A stretch of 64,000 nt of DNA, taken from contig OX337236.1 in the NCBI GenBank assembly GCA_946965045.2, positions 3,410,001 through 3,474,000 on the forward strand, given 5' to 3'. Shown one piece after another: positions 50,669 to 60,319 of the stretch. Position 1 is the stretch's first letter, and the number at the start of each line of letters is the position of its first letter. The notes beneath the pieces are model-generated. The model was not told where the DNA came from and did no database searches. It saw only the letters and a program-made list of their open reading frames with translations. The translations under genes and the position numbers were made by a program. Source of the stretch: Epithemia pelagica (Eukaryota > Bacillariophyta > Bacillariophyceae > Surirellales > Surirellaceae).

Positions 50669-51259
50669 ATGACGGACCCCCAGCAGCTACTTGACCGCGT
50701 CAAATCAACCATCCTACGGGATGAAGAGGAAGGAGCACCGACGGATTATCTCCATGGGTTCTATAAAGCCCTACAAGAGGAGATGATGGAGGAAATGATG
50801 GAAGAAGAAGTGGAGATGAGCGAAAAAAGCAACAACCAAATGGACGAAGACAAGGACGACGACGACGACGACGACGACTCTGTGAAGACCTTCGACAAGA
50901 TCCTTCGCATGAACATGTCGGATAGTGACGACAGTGATGCAGAAGAGCCCTTAGATGTGGATTCCGAGATGGACGAGGCCAAGAGGATGAAGCTGATTGA
51001 AAAATACAACCGTATTATGAAGACGGGTCGAGTGGATGCTACGGAGGACAACGAAGAAGAAGACACTCACAACGACCGCGTGACAGCGATCGATGAATTC
51101 AGAGATGGAACTCTCATGCTGTACTACGGAGGGTATCGCGCAGTTCGATACCCTCCGAAGAAGGCAGACAAAAACAACAAAACAACAGTCCAGACGAAGA
51201 TGACTACGTTTTTCACGAGGAGCGACAAGAACAACGCAACTCGGAAGGACACGAAATAG
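50669..51259 (+). CDS. Crypton cargo B2, PIP-box protein
   Basis: 196 aa from the ATG at 50669. Paralogue of B1: LLDRVKSTILRDEEEGAPTD parallels LVARVIATIEKDEEEDLPTS, and VTAIDEFRDGTLMLYYGG parallels IVAITEYSDGSCTLHYDD. An insertion of acidic residues (poly-Asp 63-70 from a GAC repeat, DSDDSDAEE) fills residues 40-105. Near the C-terminus Q175-T-K-M178-T-T-F181-F182 is an exact PIP-box (PCNA-interacting) motif with basic residues around it (R184, K187). The motif sits at the same place as in B1, so it was probably inherited from their ancestor. Suggested role: binding PCNA during element replication or repair of joining intermediates. Confidence 0.75.
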   Translation: MTDPQQLLDRVKSTILRDEEEGAPTDYLHGFYKALQEEMMEEMMEEEVEMSEKSNNQMDEDKDDDDDDDDSVKTFDKILRMNMSDSDDSDAEEPLDVDSEMDEAKRMKLIEKYNRIMKTGRVDATEDNEEEDTHNDRVTAIDEFRDGTLMLYYGGYRAVRYPPKKADKNNKTTVQTKMTTFFTRSDKNNATRKDTK

Positions 51260-51555
51260 TTACGTTAAATTAGTACCGAAGAGTTAGGCATATCAACTGT
51301 GAATGAAAATTAGATACCAAGACCATGGACACGAGCAATGGCGGAGAAATTGTAGACGATTTTGACCGAAATGTGGACAGAAATGTCGCATCATGAACGA
51401 AAATGTCCGGCAACAAGACCCAATCCCGTTGTCCCATACCGTTACGGGTTTGAATTTGATTGTACGATGATTGGAGGGGCAGGCGTGGGTGGCTGGCGAA
51501 AGAAAGCGCAGGACAATAAATTTCGAGCCTGGCCATTACTTCAGTGGGCCAAGCT
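51260..51555. other. Element 3' region without a gene
   Basis: Only short frames, 88 codons at most, with no conserved motif. It ends in the right subterminal motif cluster. Confidence 0.4.
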
Positions 51556-51634
51556 TGACCTTTGGCCCCGTAGTGCGACTACGAATAACCCAGGCCAAAG
51601 CCTAAAAATCTAGAGAAAATAATGCCTCTTTTTT
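51556..51634. repeat. Right subterminal motif cluster and element end
   Basis: CTTTGGCCC (51560-51568) and CCAGGCCAAAG (51590-51600) repeat the left-end motifs in direct orientation. The related GGGCCAAGC is at 51546. The element stops within the T run 51629-51634. Confidence 0.5.
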
Positions 51635-51830
51635 CTTGGGGCTTGCAATGAAATCTATGTGCGATTGATTGTCCTTCACCATCGTACGCAGGACAGGCAA
51701 AACTTTTCTGTCTCCATAAAAAACACACCGCGGTCTCCACGCAAAAAAGCAAAGCTTCCACGCGTTGCTCTATTATTACAAAAATACCCTCTGCCATTTC
51801 TTGTCAACGTATTAGTAAAGCGCCGTGACC

Positions 51831-53018
51831 ATGACAACGACACTGCAAAAGCAAGCATGGCAGTCGGGCCTTGTCCTATTTGACGAGACACCTGAGTGGA
51901 ATATCGAGGACTGGCCTTCTCTTGTGGATGGATGGCGTGCAGGTCATGCTTCGGTCGTACTGAACCATACCGATAACAACCAAGAACAAACCGTCGTCGT
52001 GTCGGGAGGATATCGAACAGGTCAAGGCGAGCTAGATTCCATTCTTGTATTAAACTTGGCAGAATCAAACAAACAGTGGCGAGACGGACCACGCATGAAC
52101 CAGAAACGTGATGGACATGCCGCTGTTGTGTGCAATGGAGGCATTTACGTGATGGGAGGAGACAATGGAGGTTCAGATTTGAATTGCATGGAACGAATCG
52201 ACGCCAATGATTTGCTTCGATCATCCTTAACAACCACCACCACGCAGGATAGTCATTGGACAACATTGAATTGTCGCTTATCAACGCCACGATGGGGATG
52301 TGGTGCAGTCGCGGTTCACAACAGATACATCGTTGTAATGGGTGGCTACAACGATCGTTATTTGTCGTCGGTGGATATTATAGATACAAACAACCACACT
52401 GTCACTGCGGGACCATCCATGACTGTTCCACGACAACTTTGTGGCAGTGCGGTGATTGGCCACCGCATCTTTGTCGTTGGAGGTTGGAACGGTAATGAAT
52501 ATCTTGACTCGGTGGAGTATTTGGACTATGCAACACCCTTTGACAATGATGAGACAGAAAAGGAGATAGGCTCGACGTTGATTTCTTTCTCACCCACCTG
52601 GACCACTCATTCTGATCTGGTCCTTTCCAATGCACGAACTTCTTGTGCAATGGTTGCCGTGGGATCTTGTCTGGTTGTTGCAGGAGGATGGGGCAATTCA
52701 ACCGTGGAAGTCTTGGATACGCACTTCAACCGCGTGTGGAATCTTCCACCATTCGGAAATCACCGTGATGGCTGCAATATGGTGACTGCCAATCAAGTTG
52801 CCGTGATTGGTGGTGTGTACAATTTTACCTGTGCGACATTACCACTAATGGATAGGAATTCGTGGTGCTTTCGTCGACTCTGTGACCAGCATCCAAACGG
52901 ATGGTATCAGTCTCTGGATGGACTGAGCATCTAACATGCTGATGTTTCTCCCTTTCCTACATCGACATCAGCTCGTAAACGCGCAAGGTCCAATGGAGTT
53001 TATTTCTCTAGTGGTTGA
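51831..53018 (+). pseudogene. K10, Kelch-repeat gene with premature stop and shortened tail
   Basis: The ATG at 51831 (MTTTLQKQAWQSGLVLFDET) gives 367 aa to TAA at 52932-52934, where most paralogues read CGA. In-frame text continues HADVSPFPTSTSARKRARSN and then runs straight into the 3' flank (GVYFSSG-stop, 53016-53018), so the acidic end RGDEGKDET has been deleted. Six blades lie before the stop. One is slightly short because MVTVANQV has become MVTANQV. The N-terminal half is close to K11. Its 5' box is split by the Crypton-like element. A truncated but foldable protein is possible. Confidence 0.8.
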
Positions 53019-53300
53019 CTTGTTTTCAACGTTCGATTGCAATCCTAGGACCTAGTATTATAAGTGTTTACTCAAGAGTAGAAACAATATGTTGCAAGAT
53101 AGAACATGCTTGTATTTTGTGAAAGGCGGGGAAAGAACGACCCGATTTGTGTACCTCTACAAGTGGTACTACGCTTCGGCCATTACCCATTTATATCTGT
53201 CAGTTGTGGGACAGTGCCACAACCGTGACTGTGCAGTCGTGAGACCACACTCTAAATAACACAGAATGGATTGCTAGCTGTGGCACGGAGGCCACCAACC
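53019..53300. other. K10 3' block
   Basis: Type 1 Kelch 3' block (ATTGCAATCCTAGGACCTAG, ATGTTGCAAGATAGAACATG), more diverged than the others. No gene. Confidence 0.5.
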
Positions 53301-53301
53301 A

Positions 53302-53706
53302 ATGAGAGGAGCAGGAACAAAAGCACGCCAAGGCAAAACCTTGTTGGACCTGACGTTGTCGAGTTTGTATGGAAGTAAGGAGGGAGGACCATGTCATAGT
53401 ATCCAATTCCGACATGATGGCCAAGAACAGGTTGTCCCTTTCGGAGGAGTCTCCGCGCTCCAATCACAATGCCTTCTTCTACCTGATGTTGCATGTGAAT
53501 CACAATACGTTGCTGCACTTGACATGTACCATAGTAATGTGTCATTTGCCCGATATGAAAGGTCGCCACACTTGGATCATCCGCAAACGTTCTACGGGTT
53601 CTTCTCGTCGCCTGACTCGCCACGCTTCGAGAATCCTAGTACCGAGATGCCTGGCTTGCATCACTTTTTTGCGGGTCATTGGTACTTCCCTGTGAAAATG
53701 CTTTGA
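53302..53706 (+). pseudogene. Diverged relative of block B text
   Basis: The 134-codon + frame begins MRGAGTKARQGKTLLDLTLS, and block B has ATGAGAGGATCAGGAGCAGA in the same place, so this is a distant copy of the stretch behind K7 and K9. On the - strand NLFLAIMSELDTMTWSSLLT parallels TLFLVIVSGLDMTRSSLLAS of block B. Similarity on both strands does not settle which one coded. Function unknown. Confidence 0.35.
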
Positions 53707-53762
53707 ATTTCTTTGTTCCTGCGCCCGGAGGCAACCTCGTATCAAACCGATCTTCCGTATGA

Positions 53763-54041
53763 TTGTGTTCGTCTTCGGTCATTGGATCGTCAAAGTGCTG
53801 TCCGATGGCAAATGGCTTCGTATCAAAGGTCAACACAGATGCACCGTCCACTTCGGACTCAAACGGACCACCAGCATTCCCATCTCCCGCTTCCTCCGAT
53901 GGCAATGGCAAATTATGGTTGCTCAATGCCGTCTGGCGACAGGCCACTCTCTTCCACGACAACGCTTTCCAAGCACAAATGAAACACTTGGAATTTTTAT
54001 CCAATCAAGTCTATCGGGAGCTCCATCTGTTGGTCCAATGA
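53763..54041 (+). pseudogene. Unidentified coding remnant
   Basis: The + frame ends KLWLLNAVWRQATLFHDNAF and QAQMKHLEFLSNQVYRELHL, an amphipathic helical text with a natural stop. Its first half is Ser/Pro-rich and overlaps other frames. No second copy in the window and no family recognised. Confidence 0.3.
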
Positions 54042-54479
54042 CGAAGAAACCTGCGACTGTGCTCGATAATTTCCACCAAGGCCAAAATACCTTGCCGTGG
54101 AAGGCGCCGCCGACTCCGCCGACGCTGAAGTAGTAGGTTTTTGGTCTAAATCAAATCCCCATAAGGGCGTTTGCTTGTTTGGTAGCCGTTCTCGAAAGTC
54201 CCAACGTCCCAAACACTTGAACCATGGAGGAAGGGGATCGGACTCGAGCAATGTACGCACACAAGATGGAACACAAGCGGCCAAAGGGTGCCGCCTTGGG
54301 TAATAGCGGTTTGAGCAACGAGTGCACAGAGGACTTTTGCCCTGTGTGTCGTCCTTGCTGCTGTAACAGAGAAAATTGGTTGTTATGTTGGTGGTGCAAC
54401 AGGAGAAACTGTGTTCTCGTACGGTGGTATGCAGAACTTGTCGGACAGTATCCATGGCTTGCCAGGGTTAAATCAAATC

Positions 54480-55277
54480 TTCCATTGCATCGGCCCAATC
54501 CATTGCATTGACCAATGCCATGGTGGTAGATCCCACACGAGACGCTTGTTGCGCCAATTCACGAGCCATGATATTTCCAGCAGCAGTATCCCAGTGTTCC
54601 AAAATAGCTGCATCGGTCAACTCGGACAGCAAAAGGTTTCACCAGGTAGGGTACTGGTTCGAATTAAGGCGGCCAACAAACAATGCTGCATTGCGGCGAG
54701 GGGAGAACGAACCGCGGATGCATCGTGTCGGATTTGGAGGGTAAAGGACAATGCCCAGACACTGCTTTCAATTGCCTCTTCAGCCTGGACCTAATCCTCC
54801 TGAGACAAGGCTTGACAGCGACTGAACCGTGGGTGTTGTTGCTCCTCCTTTTCCTTCTCCTCGTTGCCAGTCTTTTGTGAATGTCTGCATGGGAGATGCC
54901 GGATGGAGTGGTGGTGGTCGGGGAGACGGAGTCTCCATTCCCGAGACTTGACTGGACGTATTCCGTACCGGCGACGTTTGAAAGGAGGTCTTGGTAATAG
55001 ATTTGTCGGGTGCGGTGGGTTTCCACGAGACAAAGGCCCACAAGGAATCAATCGGGTCTTTGACTGGACCCCACAATGGACGATCGTCTTGGGAGGCATC
55101 GACCGCGGTCGCTATCAAATCCAGCAAACGACTTTGCAGTTGTCGCCGATCACGTTCCAGCGCTTCTTGTTGAATTGTTCTTATCGTGTGAGCTCCAAGT
55201 TGGCGGGTGGTGCCAACAGTGTTGTCAGTGGTGATCTCCAAGCAGCAGCAAAAGCCGAAGAAGAAGCATGGCCCCAT
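54480..55277 (-). pseudogene. Unidentified - strand gene, frameshifted
   Basis: In order on the - strand: frame 55277-54780 (TRQLGAHTIRTIQQEALERD, RRQLQSRLLDLIATAVDASQ, then Pro/Thr-rich). About 54785-54640 follows in a second frame (EEAIESSVWALSFTLQIRHD). Then comes a third frame with LEHWDTAAGNIMARELAQQA and VGSTTMALVNAMDWADAMED and a stop near 54480. The pieces have strong protein-like character. Frame changes separate them and no intron signals were convincing. No family recognised; a diatom-specific gene in decay is the best guess. Confidence 0.4.
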
Positions 55278-55399
55278 CCATGGAACTCCAAAGACGGAAT
55301 GGAGCCGTCATTGAGAAGCAAAGGGAAGGATGCAGTCTGTGGACTGCGGCAACCGCACCGAAAGTACTTCAATTGAACTTAAACAAAAGACGGCGACGG

Positions 55400-55720
55400 C
55401 CACAGACACATTGTGGTGCTGATTGCTGATGGTATCTTTTTATGGATCTTCCCCCCCCCAACTGTGATGTGGAGTCCCCCTCCCCCAAAGTCTGCGGAGT
55501 CTCTTCCAAATCTTGGTCGCGGGATGAGGACAGGAATGGCTCGCAGGCGCGCCGACCGAGACGAGCCCGGTCACTCTAAAATATCGATTGATGTCGTCGC
55601 CAAAAGACGACCACTCTTTAATAGAACCTACTGCTACACTCAATGGGAAACAAGGCATCTACGGTATCATCCCAACGGCAACGGCGTTCGATCCACGGCC
55701 ATGGCAGCCAAAGAATGATC
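55400..55720 (+). repeat. Third copy of the block A end
   Basis: Shares CTGTGATGTGGAGTCCCCCT, TGGCTCGCAGGCGCGCCGAC and AATAGAACCTACTGC with 2260-2510 and 63900-64000. It has only one copy of the CAGGCGCGCCGACC unit that is doubled at 2349/2390. Confidence 0.6.
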
Positions 55721-56199
55721 ATCCCAATTGGCAGTCTAAACTCATGGCAGGTATTCCTTTACAAAATTTGTACACAATTTTTGTACTGTAATACACTATG
55801 TATGTGAGGCGCGAAGCCAGCTTGTACGTGCTATATTATTTGGCACCTGTGCCGACGAGAAGAAAAACCATAGAGAGAATGCCATGAATTTTTCGTTCCA
55901 CTGCAACAAAACGACGATCGCACCAATTATGGCAGTAGTGGCACCCTGGATTCCTTCAGATTGGTTAGATAACAGCCAGTTTGTTGCCAGTGCCGTTGGA
56001 AAGGACGGTTCCATTCCATCTTTGCTGGGTGAACAATGATTCGTTCTTCACAGGACGACGGACAAGGAATGTAGAGAAGCAGCAACCAACCATGCTCGAT
56101 TTCCAAAAAGAACCATCAAAGAAGCGGACTACAGGGTCCACAAGGTTTTTGGCTTGTCGTGTTTTTCGTCGTACTGCTTCTTTCATCATCAGACATTGG
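55721..56199. other. Interval without a recognisable gene
   Basis: Only fragmentary frames. A - frame at 56189-55965 (FFDGSFWKSSMVGCCF) resembles + frame text at 22300 (DGSLWKSSTGGCFFC), hinting at another shared remnant. Confidence 0.35.
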
Positions 56200-57665
56200 A
56201 ATCCACCCGTTTCGTCCTTTTGTCGGATTCATTGACCACAAGAGACCATGAACCAAGCCACACAAGGAGCACGACCAACAGATGTCGAAACTCCTGGCTT
56301 GTGTGGGAAAGGAGCAATGGCAACACAGTCACTCGATTGTTCTACGATAATGCCGACAACAACAAGAACAACAACCACAGTTACACCCAAACAACAACAA
56401 TGGGAACAGCCGTCCTGCTCGTTCGTTGAGCAGCACGACACGAAGAGCAAATTCAGCAGGACCCAAACAACAACAATTGTCGCATGCACAACAGAGGCAT
56501 CCCATTTTGTCCTCCCTCTCGTGATTTCCACTGGTAAGGAATGAATGGTTCTGATCGTTGCAACGAAAACTGATGGACCAAATGACGACTTCCACGACCA
56601 GTTGGTTATTTTTGAACACGACCCACCAGCACCACAAACAGAAACCACCGACATAGTAGCACTACCGCTACTTTTACCGTATCAAGTGACTTGTGGCTCC
56701 AAGAAGGAGGAACCAAGCACCACCCATCTCATCAAGAACACGAGTCGATAGCGACCATGACACCATCACAGGCACAAACTCCAGCCACCACCACATGAAC
56801 CAGAGTGTTAAAAAAAAACAAATCACAACCCAACGAACGAAACGAGAAATCATGCAAGGTCATGAGCCGATGCGGATTCTTCCACTTTGTAGTAGGGCAA
56901 ACACTGGTTCCATCCTTTTTCACCAAAGAGTTGTTGTTAACAGCAGCACCGAAGCAGCAGCAGAACAGTAAGAACATCTTCCAGGTTCATTTACAGAGGA
57001 GGAACACGCCGATGCAACAAGGTCCGCAACTCAACCCAGAAAAGAATCCTGCCAATACGGCAATCAACCAACGCGGAGAGTCTCCCTTGGCGTTCTTCAG
57101 GTATTGTTTGGATGGTAACAAATGATCCGACAATGGTCGTGGTCCACAGCAGAATTGTGTCGTCACACCATCATCCCAAGCCAAGAAACGACAGGATGGA
57201 GCACCCTTGACAGTCACAGCACCCGCCATGACAAGAAACATGTATGGATTTGCCCTGTCACGAACAAGAAAACTACTCTGCACTATTCAATCGTAATGAA
57301 CACAAAATGGCGAGGACAAACCGCCCTTGACTACGAGATCGATGCGAAACTCTCCCTTTCTGGAATGCACCACTGCTGGATTTGTGTCCCTGCCATACAG
57401 CTCCCGATCCATGGACGATGACTCTGCGTCCTGCAAAGTGCCATGATGCCACCACAAAGCCCCAGATTCTTGTCTTACCGTCGCTCATCTATGCTGGTGG
57501 CATTACCACTTTTGTCGAGACACAAGAATTTGGTCGCTTCTTCCACGCCTTAGACAAAAAACAAGCACGTTCTATCTTGCAACATACTGTTTCGACTTCT
57601 TTTGAGTCTACACTTATAATACTGGGTCCTAGGATTGCAATAGAACGTAGAAAACAAGTCAACCA
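56200..57665 (-). repeat. Duplicated block G, copy 2 (inverted, K11 3' side)
   Basis: Matches 12833-14170 in opposite orientation. The - frame 57283-56987 (RANPYMFLVMAGAVTVKG, FCCGPRPLSDHLLPSKQYL, then a hydrophobic WLIAVLAGFFSGLSCGPCCI) preserves more of the block G membrane protein than copy 1. The - frame 56654-56229 has the helix VVVVLVVVGIIVEQSSDCVA. Stops separate these pieces. Confidence 0.5.
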
Positions 57666-58868
57666 CTAGAGAAATAAACGGCTAGAGGCTTGATCCTTCT
57701 CTTTGTCACCATGGAGCGTATTGGGCCTTGCGTGTTTACCAGCTGATTTCGATGTGAAGAAGGGTGAGATATCCTCATCTCGGATATCCGCACCTTCAAG
57801 AGAACGATACCATCCGTTGAATTGGTGCTCACAGAGTTGTCGAAAACACCACGAATTCTTGTCCAGTAGTGGTAATGTTGCACAGGTAGGATTGTATCCA
57901 CCACCAATCACGGCAACTTGATTGGCAACAGCCACCATAGTGCAGTCAAAGCGGTCATTTCCGAGTGATGGGAGATTCGAAACGCGGTTGTGGTGCGTAT
58001 CCAACACTTCCACGGTTTGACGGCTTCCTCCGGCCACAATAAGACAATATCCCACGGCAACCATTGCACAAAAAGCTCGAGGCTTCGGAAGCACCAAATC
58101 AGAATGGGTGATCCAACTGGATGAGAAGGAAATGACTGTTGACAAAGTGTCGTTTTGTGTCTCCTCTGCAAAGTCCAAATACTCCACCGAATCAAGTTCA
58201 TCGTCAGCGTTTCGGCCTCCAAGGACAAAGATGCGGTGGTCAATAACCGCACTAGCACACCATTCTCGTGGAACAGTCATGCTTGGTCCCGCAGTGACAG
58301 TGTGGTTGTTTGTATCAATAATATCCACGGACGACAAATAACGATTGATGTAGCCACCCATTACAACGATGTATCGGTTGTGCACCGCAACAGCACAACA
58401 TCCATGTCGTCCCTTTGATAATCGACAGCTTAATCTCGTCCAATTACTCGCATGTGTGGTGCTTGATGTAAAAGATGATTGCAGCACATCATTGGCATCA
58501 ATTCGTTCCATACAATTCAAACATGAACCTTCAGAGTATCCTCCAATCACGTAAATGCCTCCATTGCACACAACAGCGGCATGTCCATCACGTTTCTGGT
58601 TCATGCGTGGCCCTTCTCGCCACTGCTTGTTTGATTCTGCCAAGTTTAATACAAGAATGGAATCTAGCTCGCCTTGACCTGTTCGATATCCACCCAACAC
58701 GACGACGGTTTGTTCTTGGTTGTTATCGGTATGGTTCAGTACGACCGAAGCATGACGATAACGCCATTCACCCTCAAGAGAAGGCCAGTCCTCGATATTC
58801 CATTCAGGTGTCTCGTCAAATAGGACAAGGCCCGACTGCCATGCTTGCTTTTGCAGTGTCGTTGTCAT
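57666..58868 (-). CDS. K11, Kelch-repeat protein (only inverted copy)
   Basis: 400 aa on the - strand from the ATG at 58868 (MTTTLQKQAWQSGLVLFDET). Six GG blades; the fourth reads IFVLGGRN and the fifth LIVAGGSR, small departures from the family. It is closest to K10 in the first third (PEWNIEDWPSLEGEWRYRHA). The tail is altered (SAGKHARPNTLHGDKEKDQA plus SSRLFL) and extends into the 3' flank, so the KRAR run is lost. The open frame is otherwise intact. Both flanks are inverted copies of those around other Kelch genes, so the whole unit was turned around after duplication. Confidence 0.86.
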   Translation of the reverse strand: MTTTLQKQAWQSGLVLFDETPEWNIEDWPSLEGEWRYRHASVVLNHTDNNQEQTVVVLGGYRTGQGELDSILVLNLAESNKQWREGPRMNQKRDGHAAVVCNGGIYVIGGYSEGSCLNCMERIDANDVLQSSFTSSTTHASNWTRLSCRLSKGRHGCCAVAVHNRYIVVMGGYINRYLSSVDIIDTNNHTVTAGPSMTVPREWCASAVIDHRIFVLGGRNADDELDSVEYLDFAEETQNDTLSTVISFSSSWITHSDLVLPKPRAFCAMVAVGYCLIVAGGSRQTVEVLDTHHNRVSNLPSLGNDRFDCTMVAVANQVAVIGGGYNPTCATLPLLDKNSWCFRQLCEHQFNGWYRSLEGADIRDEDISPFFTSKSAGKHARPNTLHGDKEKDQASSRLFL

Positions 58869-59028
58869 GGTCACGGCGCTTTACTAATACGTTGACAAGA
58901 AATGGCAGAGGGTATTTTTGTAATAATAGAGCAACGCGTGGAAGCTTTGCTTTTTTGCGTGGAGACCGCGGTGTGTTTTTTATGGAGACAGAAAAGTTTT
59001 GCCTGTCCTGCGTACGATGGTGAAGGAC

Positions 59029-59077
59029 AATCAATCGCACATAGATTTCATTACAAGCCCCAAGAAAAGTATCTTTT
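59029..59077 (-). promoter_or_regulatory. Conserved Kelch 5' box (K11, inverted)
   Basis: On the - strand: AAAAGATACTTTTCTTGGGG, CTTGTAATGAAATCT, ATGTGCGATTGATT, about 209 bp before the K11 ATG. It is uninterrupted, and its flank is nearly identical to that of K10, so it is the best reference for the Crypton target site. Confidence 0.55.
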
Positions 59078-59079
59078 GG

Positions 59080-60060
59080 TCGACGACGAGAGGGAGAGAG
59101 AGAGCGACAGCATTATTTGTGATGATGAAGAGGTCCTTTTGTATGATGAATAGGTCAGTGCGAGGCACAAAGTGGAGGTAGAGTACTCTTGTGCGACAGT
59201 GTCGTCATCGTGCAACAAGGTTTCGGCGGAACTGGCATTGAGGGGCACGACATCGCGATGTGGAGGAGCTTGTTTCCAAGCAAGATCGATCGAACGAGCC
59301 ATGCTGCAACAGGAAATAGTGGCGGTGGATGTTTCCTGACTCGTCGTCGTCCATGGCACGAAAGTGCCCACAAAGTCCAACTTCCAAGACGGAGTTCAAC
59401 ACAGTTGGTTCCACGACAATGATACCATCCATTTCGTTCATTTGGAGAAGGAACAATGAGTGCCTTCTTCTTTGTCGCTGCGTTGGTAGTTCGGGAGGTT
59501 GTGGTGTGTCAACGATAAGGCTCGATTCGTTGTTGTCGTGCTGGTCCATTGCGACAACTGGCACGACCGATCCGATTTGGTGGGTTCCTCTTGGACTTGT
59601 TCTGGAGGGACTTCACTGTCCTTGTTGCATCTGTCCCCCTGACGAGACGAAATTCCATTCGCAGGAGACAACGTGGGTTTTTCGATCGTAGCCAAGAGGG
59701 TCTTGCAAGAAGTGTTGCGGTATACGTCTCTGGACGTAGGGTTCCGCCGATTCACCATGGAAGCAGGAAACTTGATGGTGAAGAATCGAACACATTCGGT
59801 CGCATGGTGACTCCTCCGAAAGGGACACTGTTCTTGGTTATCGTGTCGGGATTGGACATGACACGGTCCTCCCTCCTTACTTCCATCCAAAAATCGAACC
59901 ATCAGAAGCGGGCCTCATCCAGTCCAACAAAGTGTTGCCTTGTCGTGCTTCTGCTCCTGATCCTCTCATCATCGGACTTTTGGATCCACCTGTTTCGTCC
60001 TTTTGTCGGATTCATCAAACTCTAGAAAATTGAAACAAAGCCAATTTGAGAACTTTTTTG
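59080..60060 (-). repeat. Duplicated block B, copy 3 (inverted)
   Basis: Inverted copy of 34900-35900. The - frame 59564-59205 has the fullest form of the family X start (MDQHDNNESSLIVDTPQPPE, then VEPTVLNSVLEVGLCGHFRA). The DNA for the PTVLNSVLE residues is missing from copies 1 and 2, so this copy is closer to the ancestral state there. Confidence 0.65.
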
Positions 60061-60106
60061 GAATACAACACAGTCGGTTCTTGCCGTAGCTACCACAGTT
60101 ACCAAT

Positions 60107-60319
60107 GTGACTGTTACCAATCAAGTTGCCGTGATTGGTGGATATCGCAATCCTTCATGTGCAACATTACCACTACTGGATAGGAATTCTTGGTGTTTTC
60201 GACGACTCTGTGAGCAGCAGCCCAATAGATGGTATCATAGTCTAGAAAGATCGGGTAAGGGTAACGGAGATGTCAATATAGCATCCTGGACATCTCGACA
60301 TCGACTCTTGAGCGATTAA
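60107..60319 (+). pseudogene. Kelch-gene 3' fragment (last blade and K5-type tail)
   Basis: Reads VTNQVAVIGGYRNPSCATLP, LLDRNSWCFRRLCEQQPNRW and YHSLERSGKGNGDVNIASW. It is closest to the end of K5, but the last residues are frameshifted (TSRHRLLSD). It joins abruptly to inverted block B upstream at about 60100. Confidence 0.75.

Larger units (their letters stand above)
43047..51634 (+). mobile_element. Crypton-like tyrosine-recombinase element with five extra genes
   Basis: The insert is about 8.6 kb. Its limits come from comparison with unoccupied sites before K8 and K11. Block B runs to AAAAGATACTTT (43049), and the Kelch 5' flank resumes at TTTTCTTGGGGCTTG (51631). Only a few T bases could be duplicated, which fits the short identical junctions of Cryptons better than LTR or TIR elements. 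No reverse transcriptase, LTRs or long terminal inverted repeats are seen. Contents: a spliced recombinase, paralogues A1 and A2 (convergent), a Tudor-like protein, and PIP-box paralogues B1 and B2. The interior lacks Kelch-cluster repeats. Subterminal GGCCA-rich motifs occur at both ends. Confidence 0.8.

Noticed and set aside
43047-51634. TIR-type DNA transposon or Maverick/Polinton
   Set aside because: No DDE transposase or retroviral-type integrase, no protein-primed polymerase, no capsid-like gene and no long terminal inverted repeats were seen.
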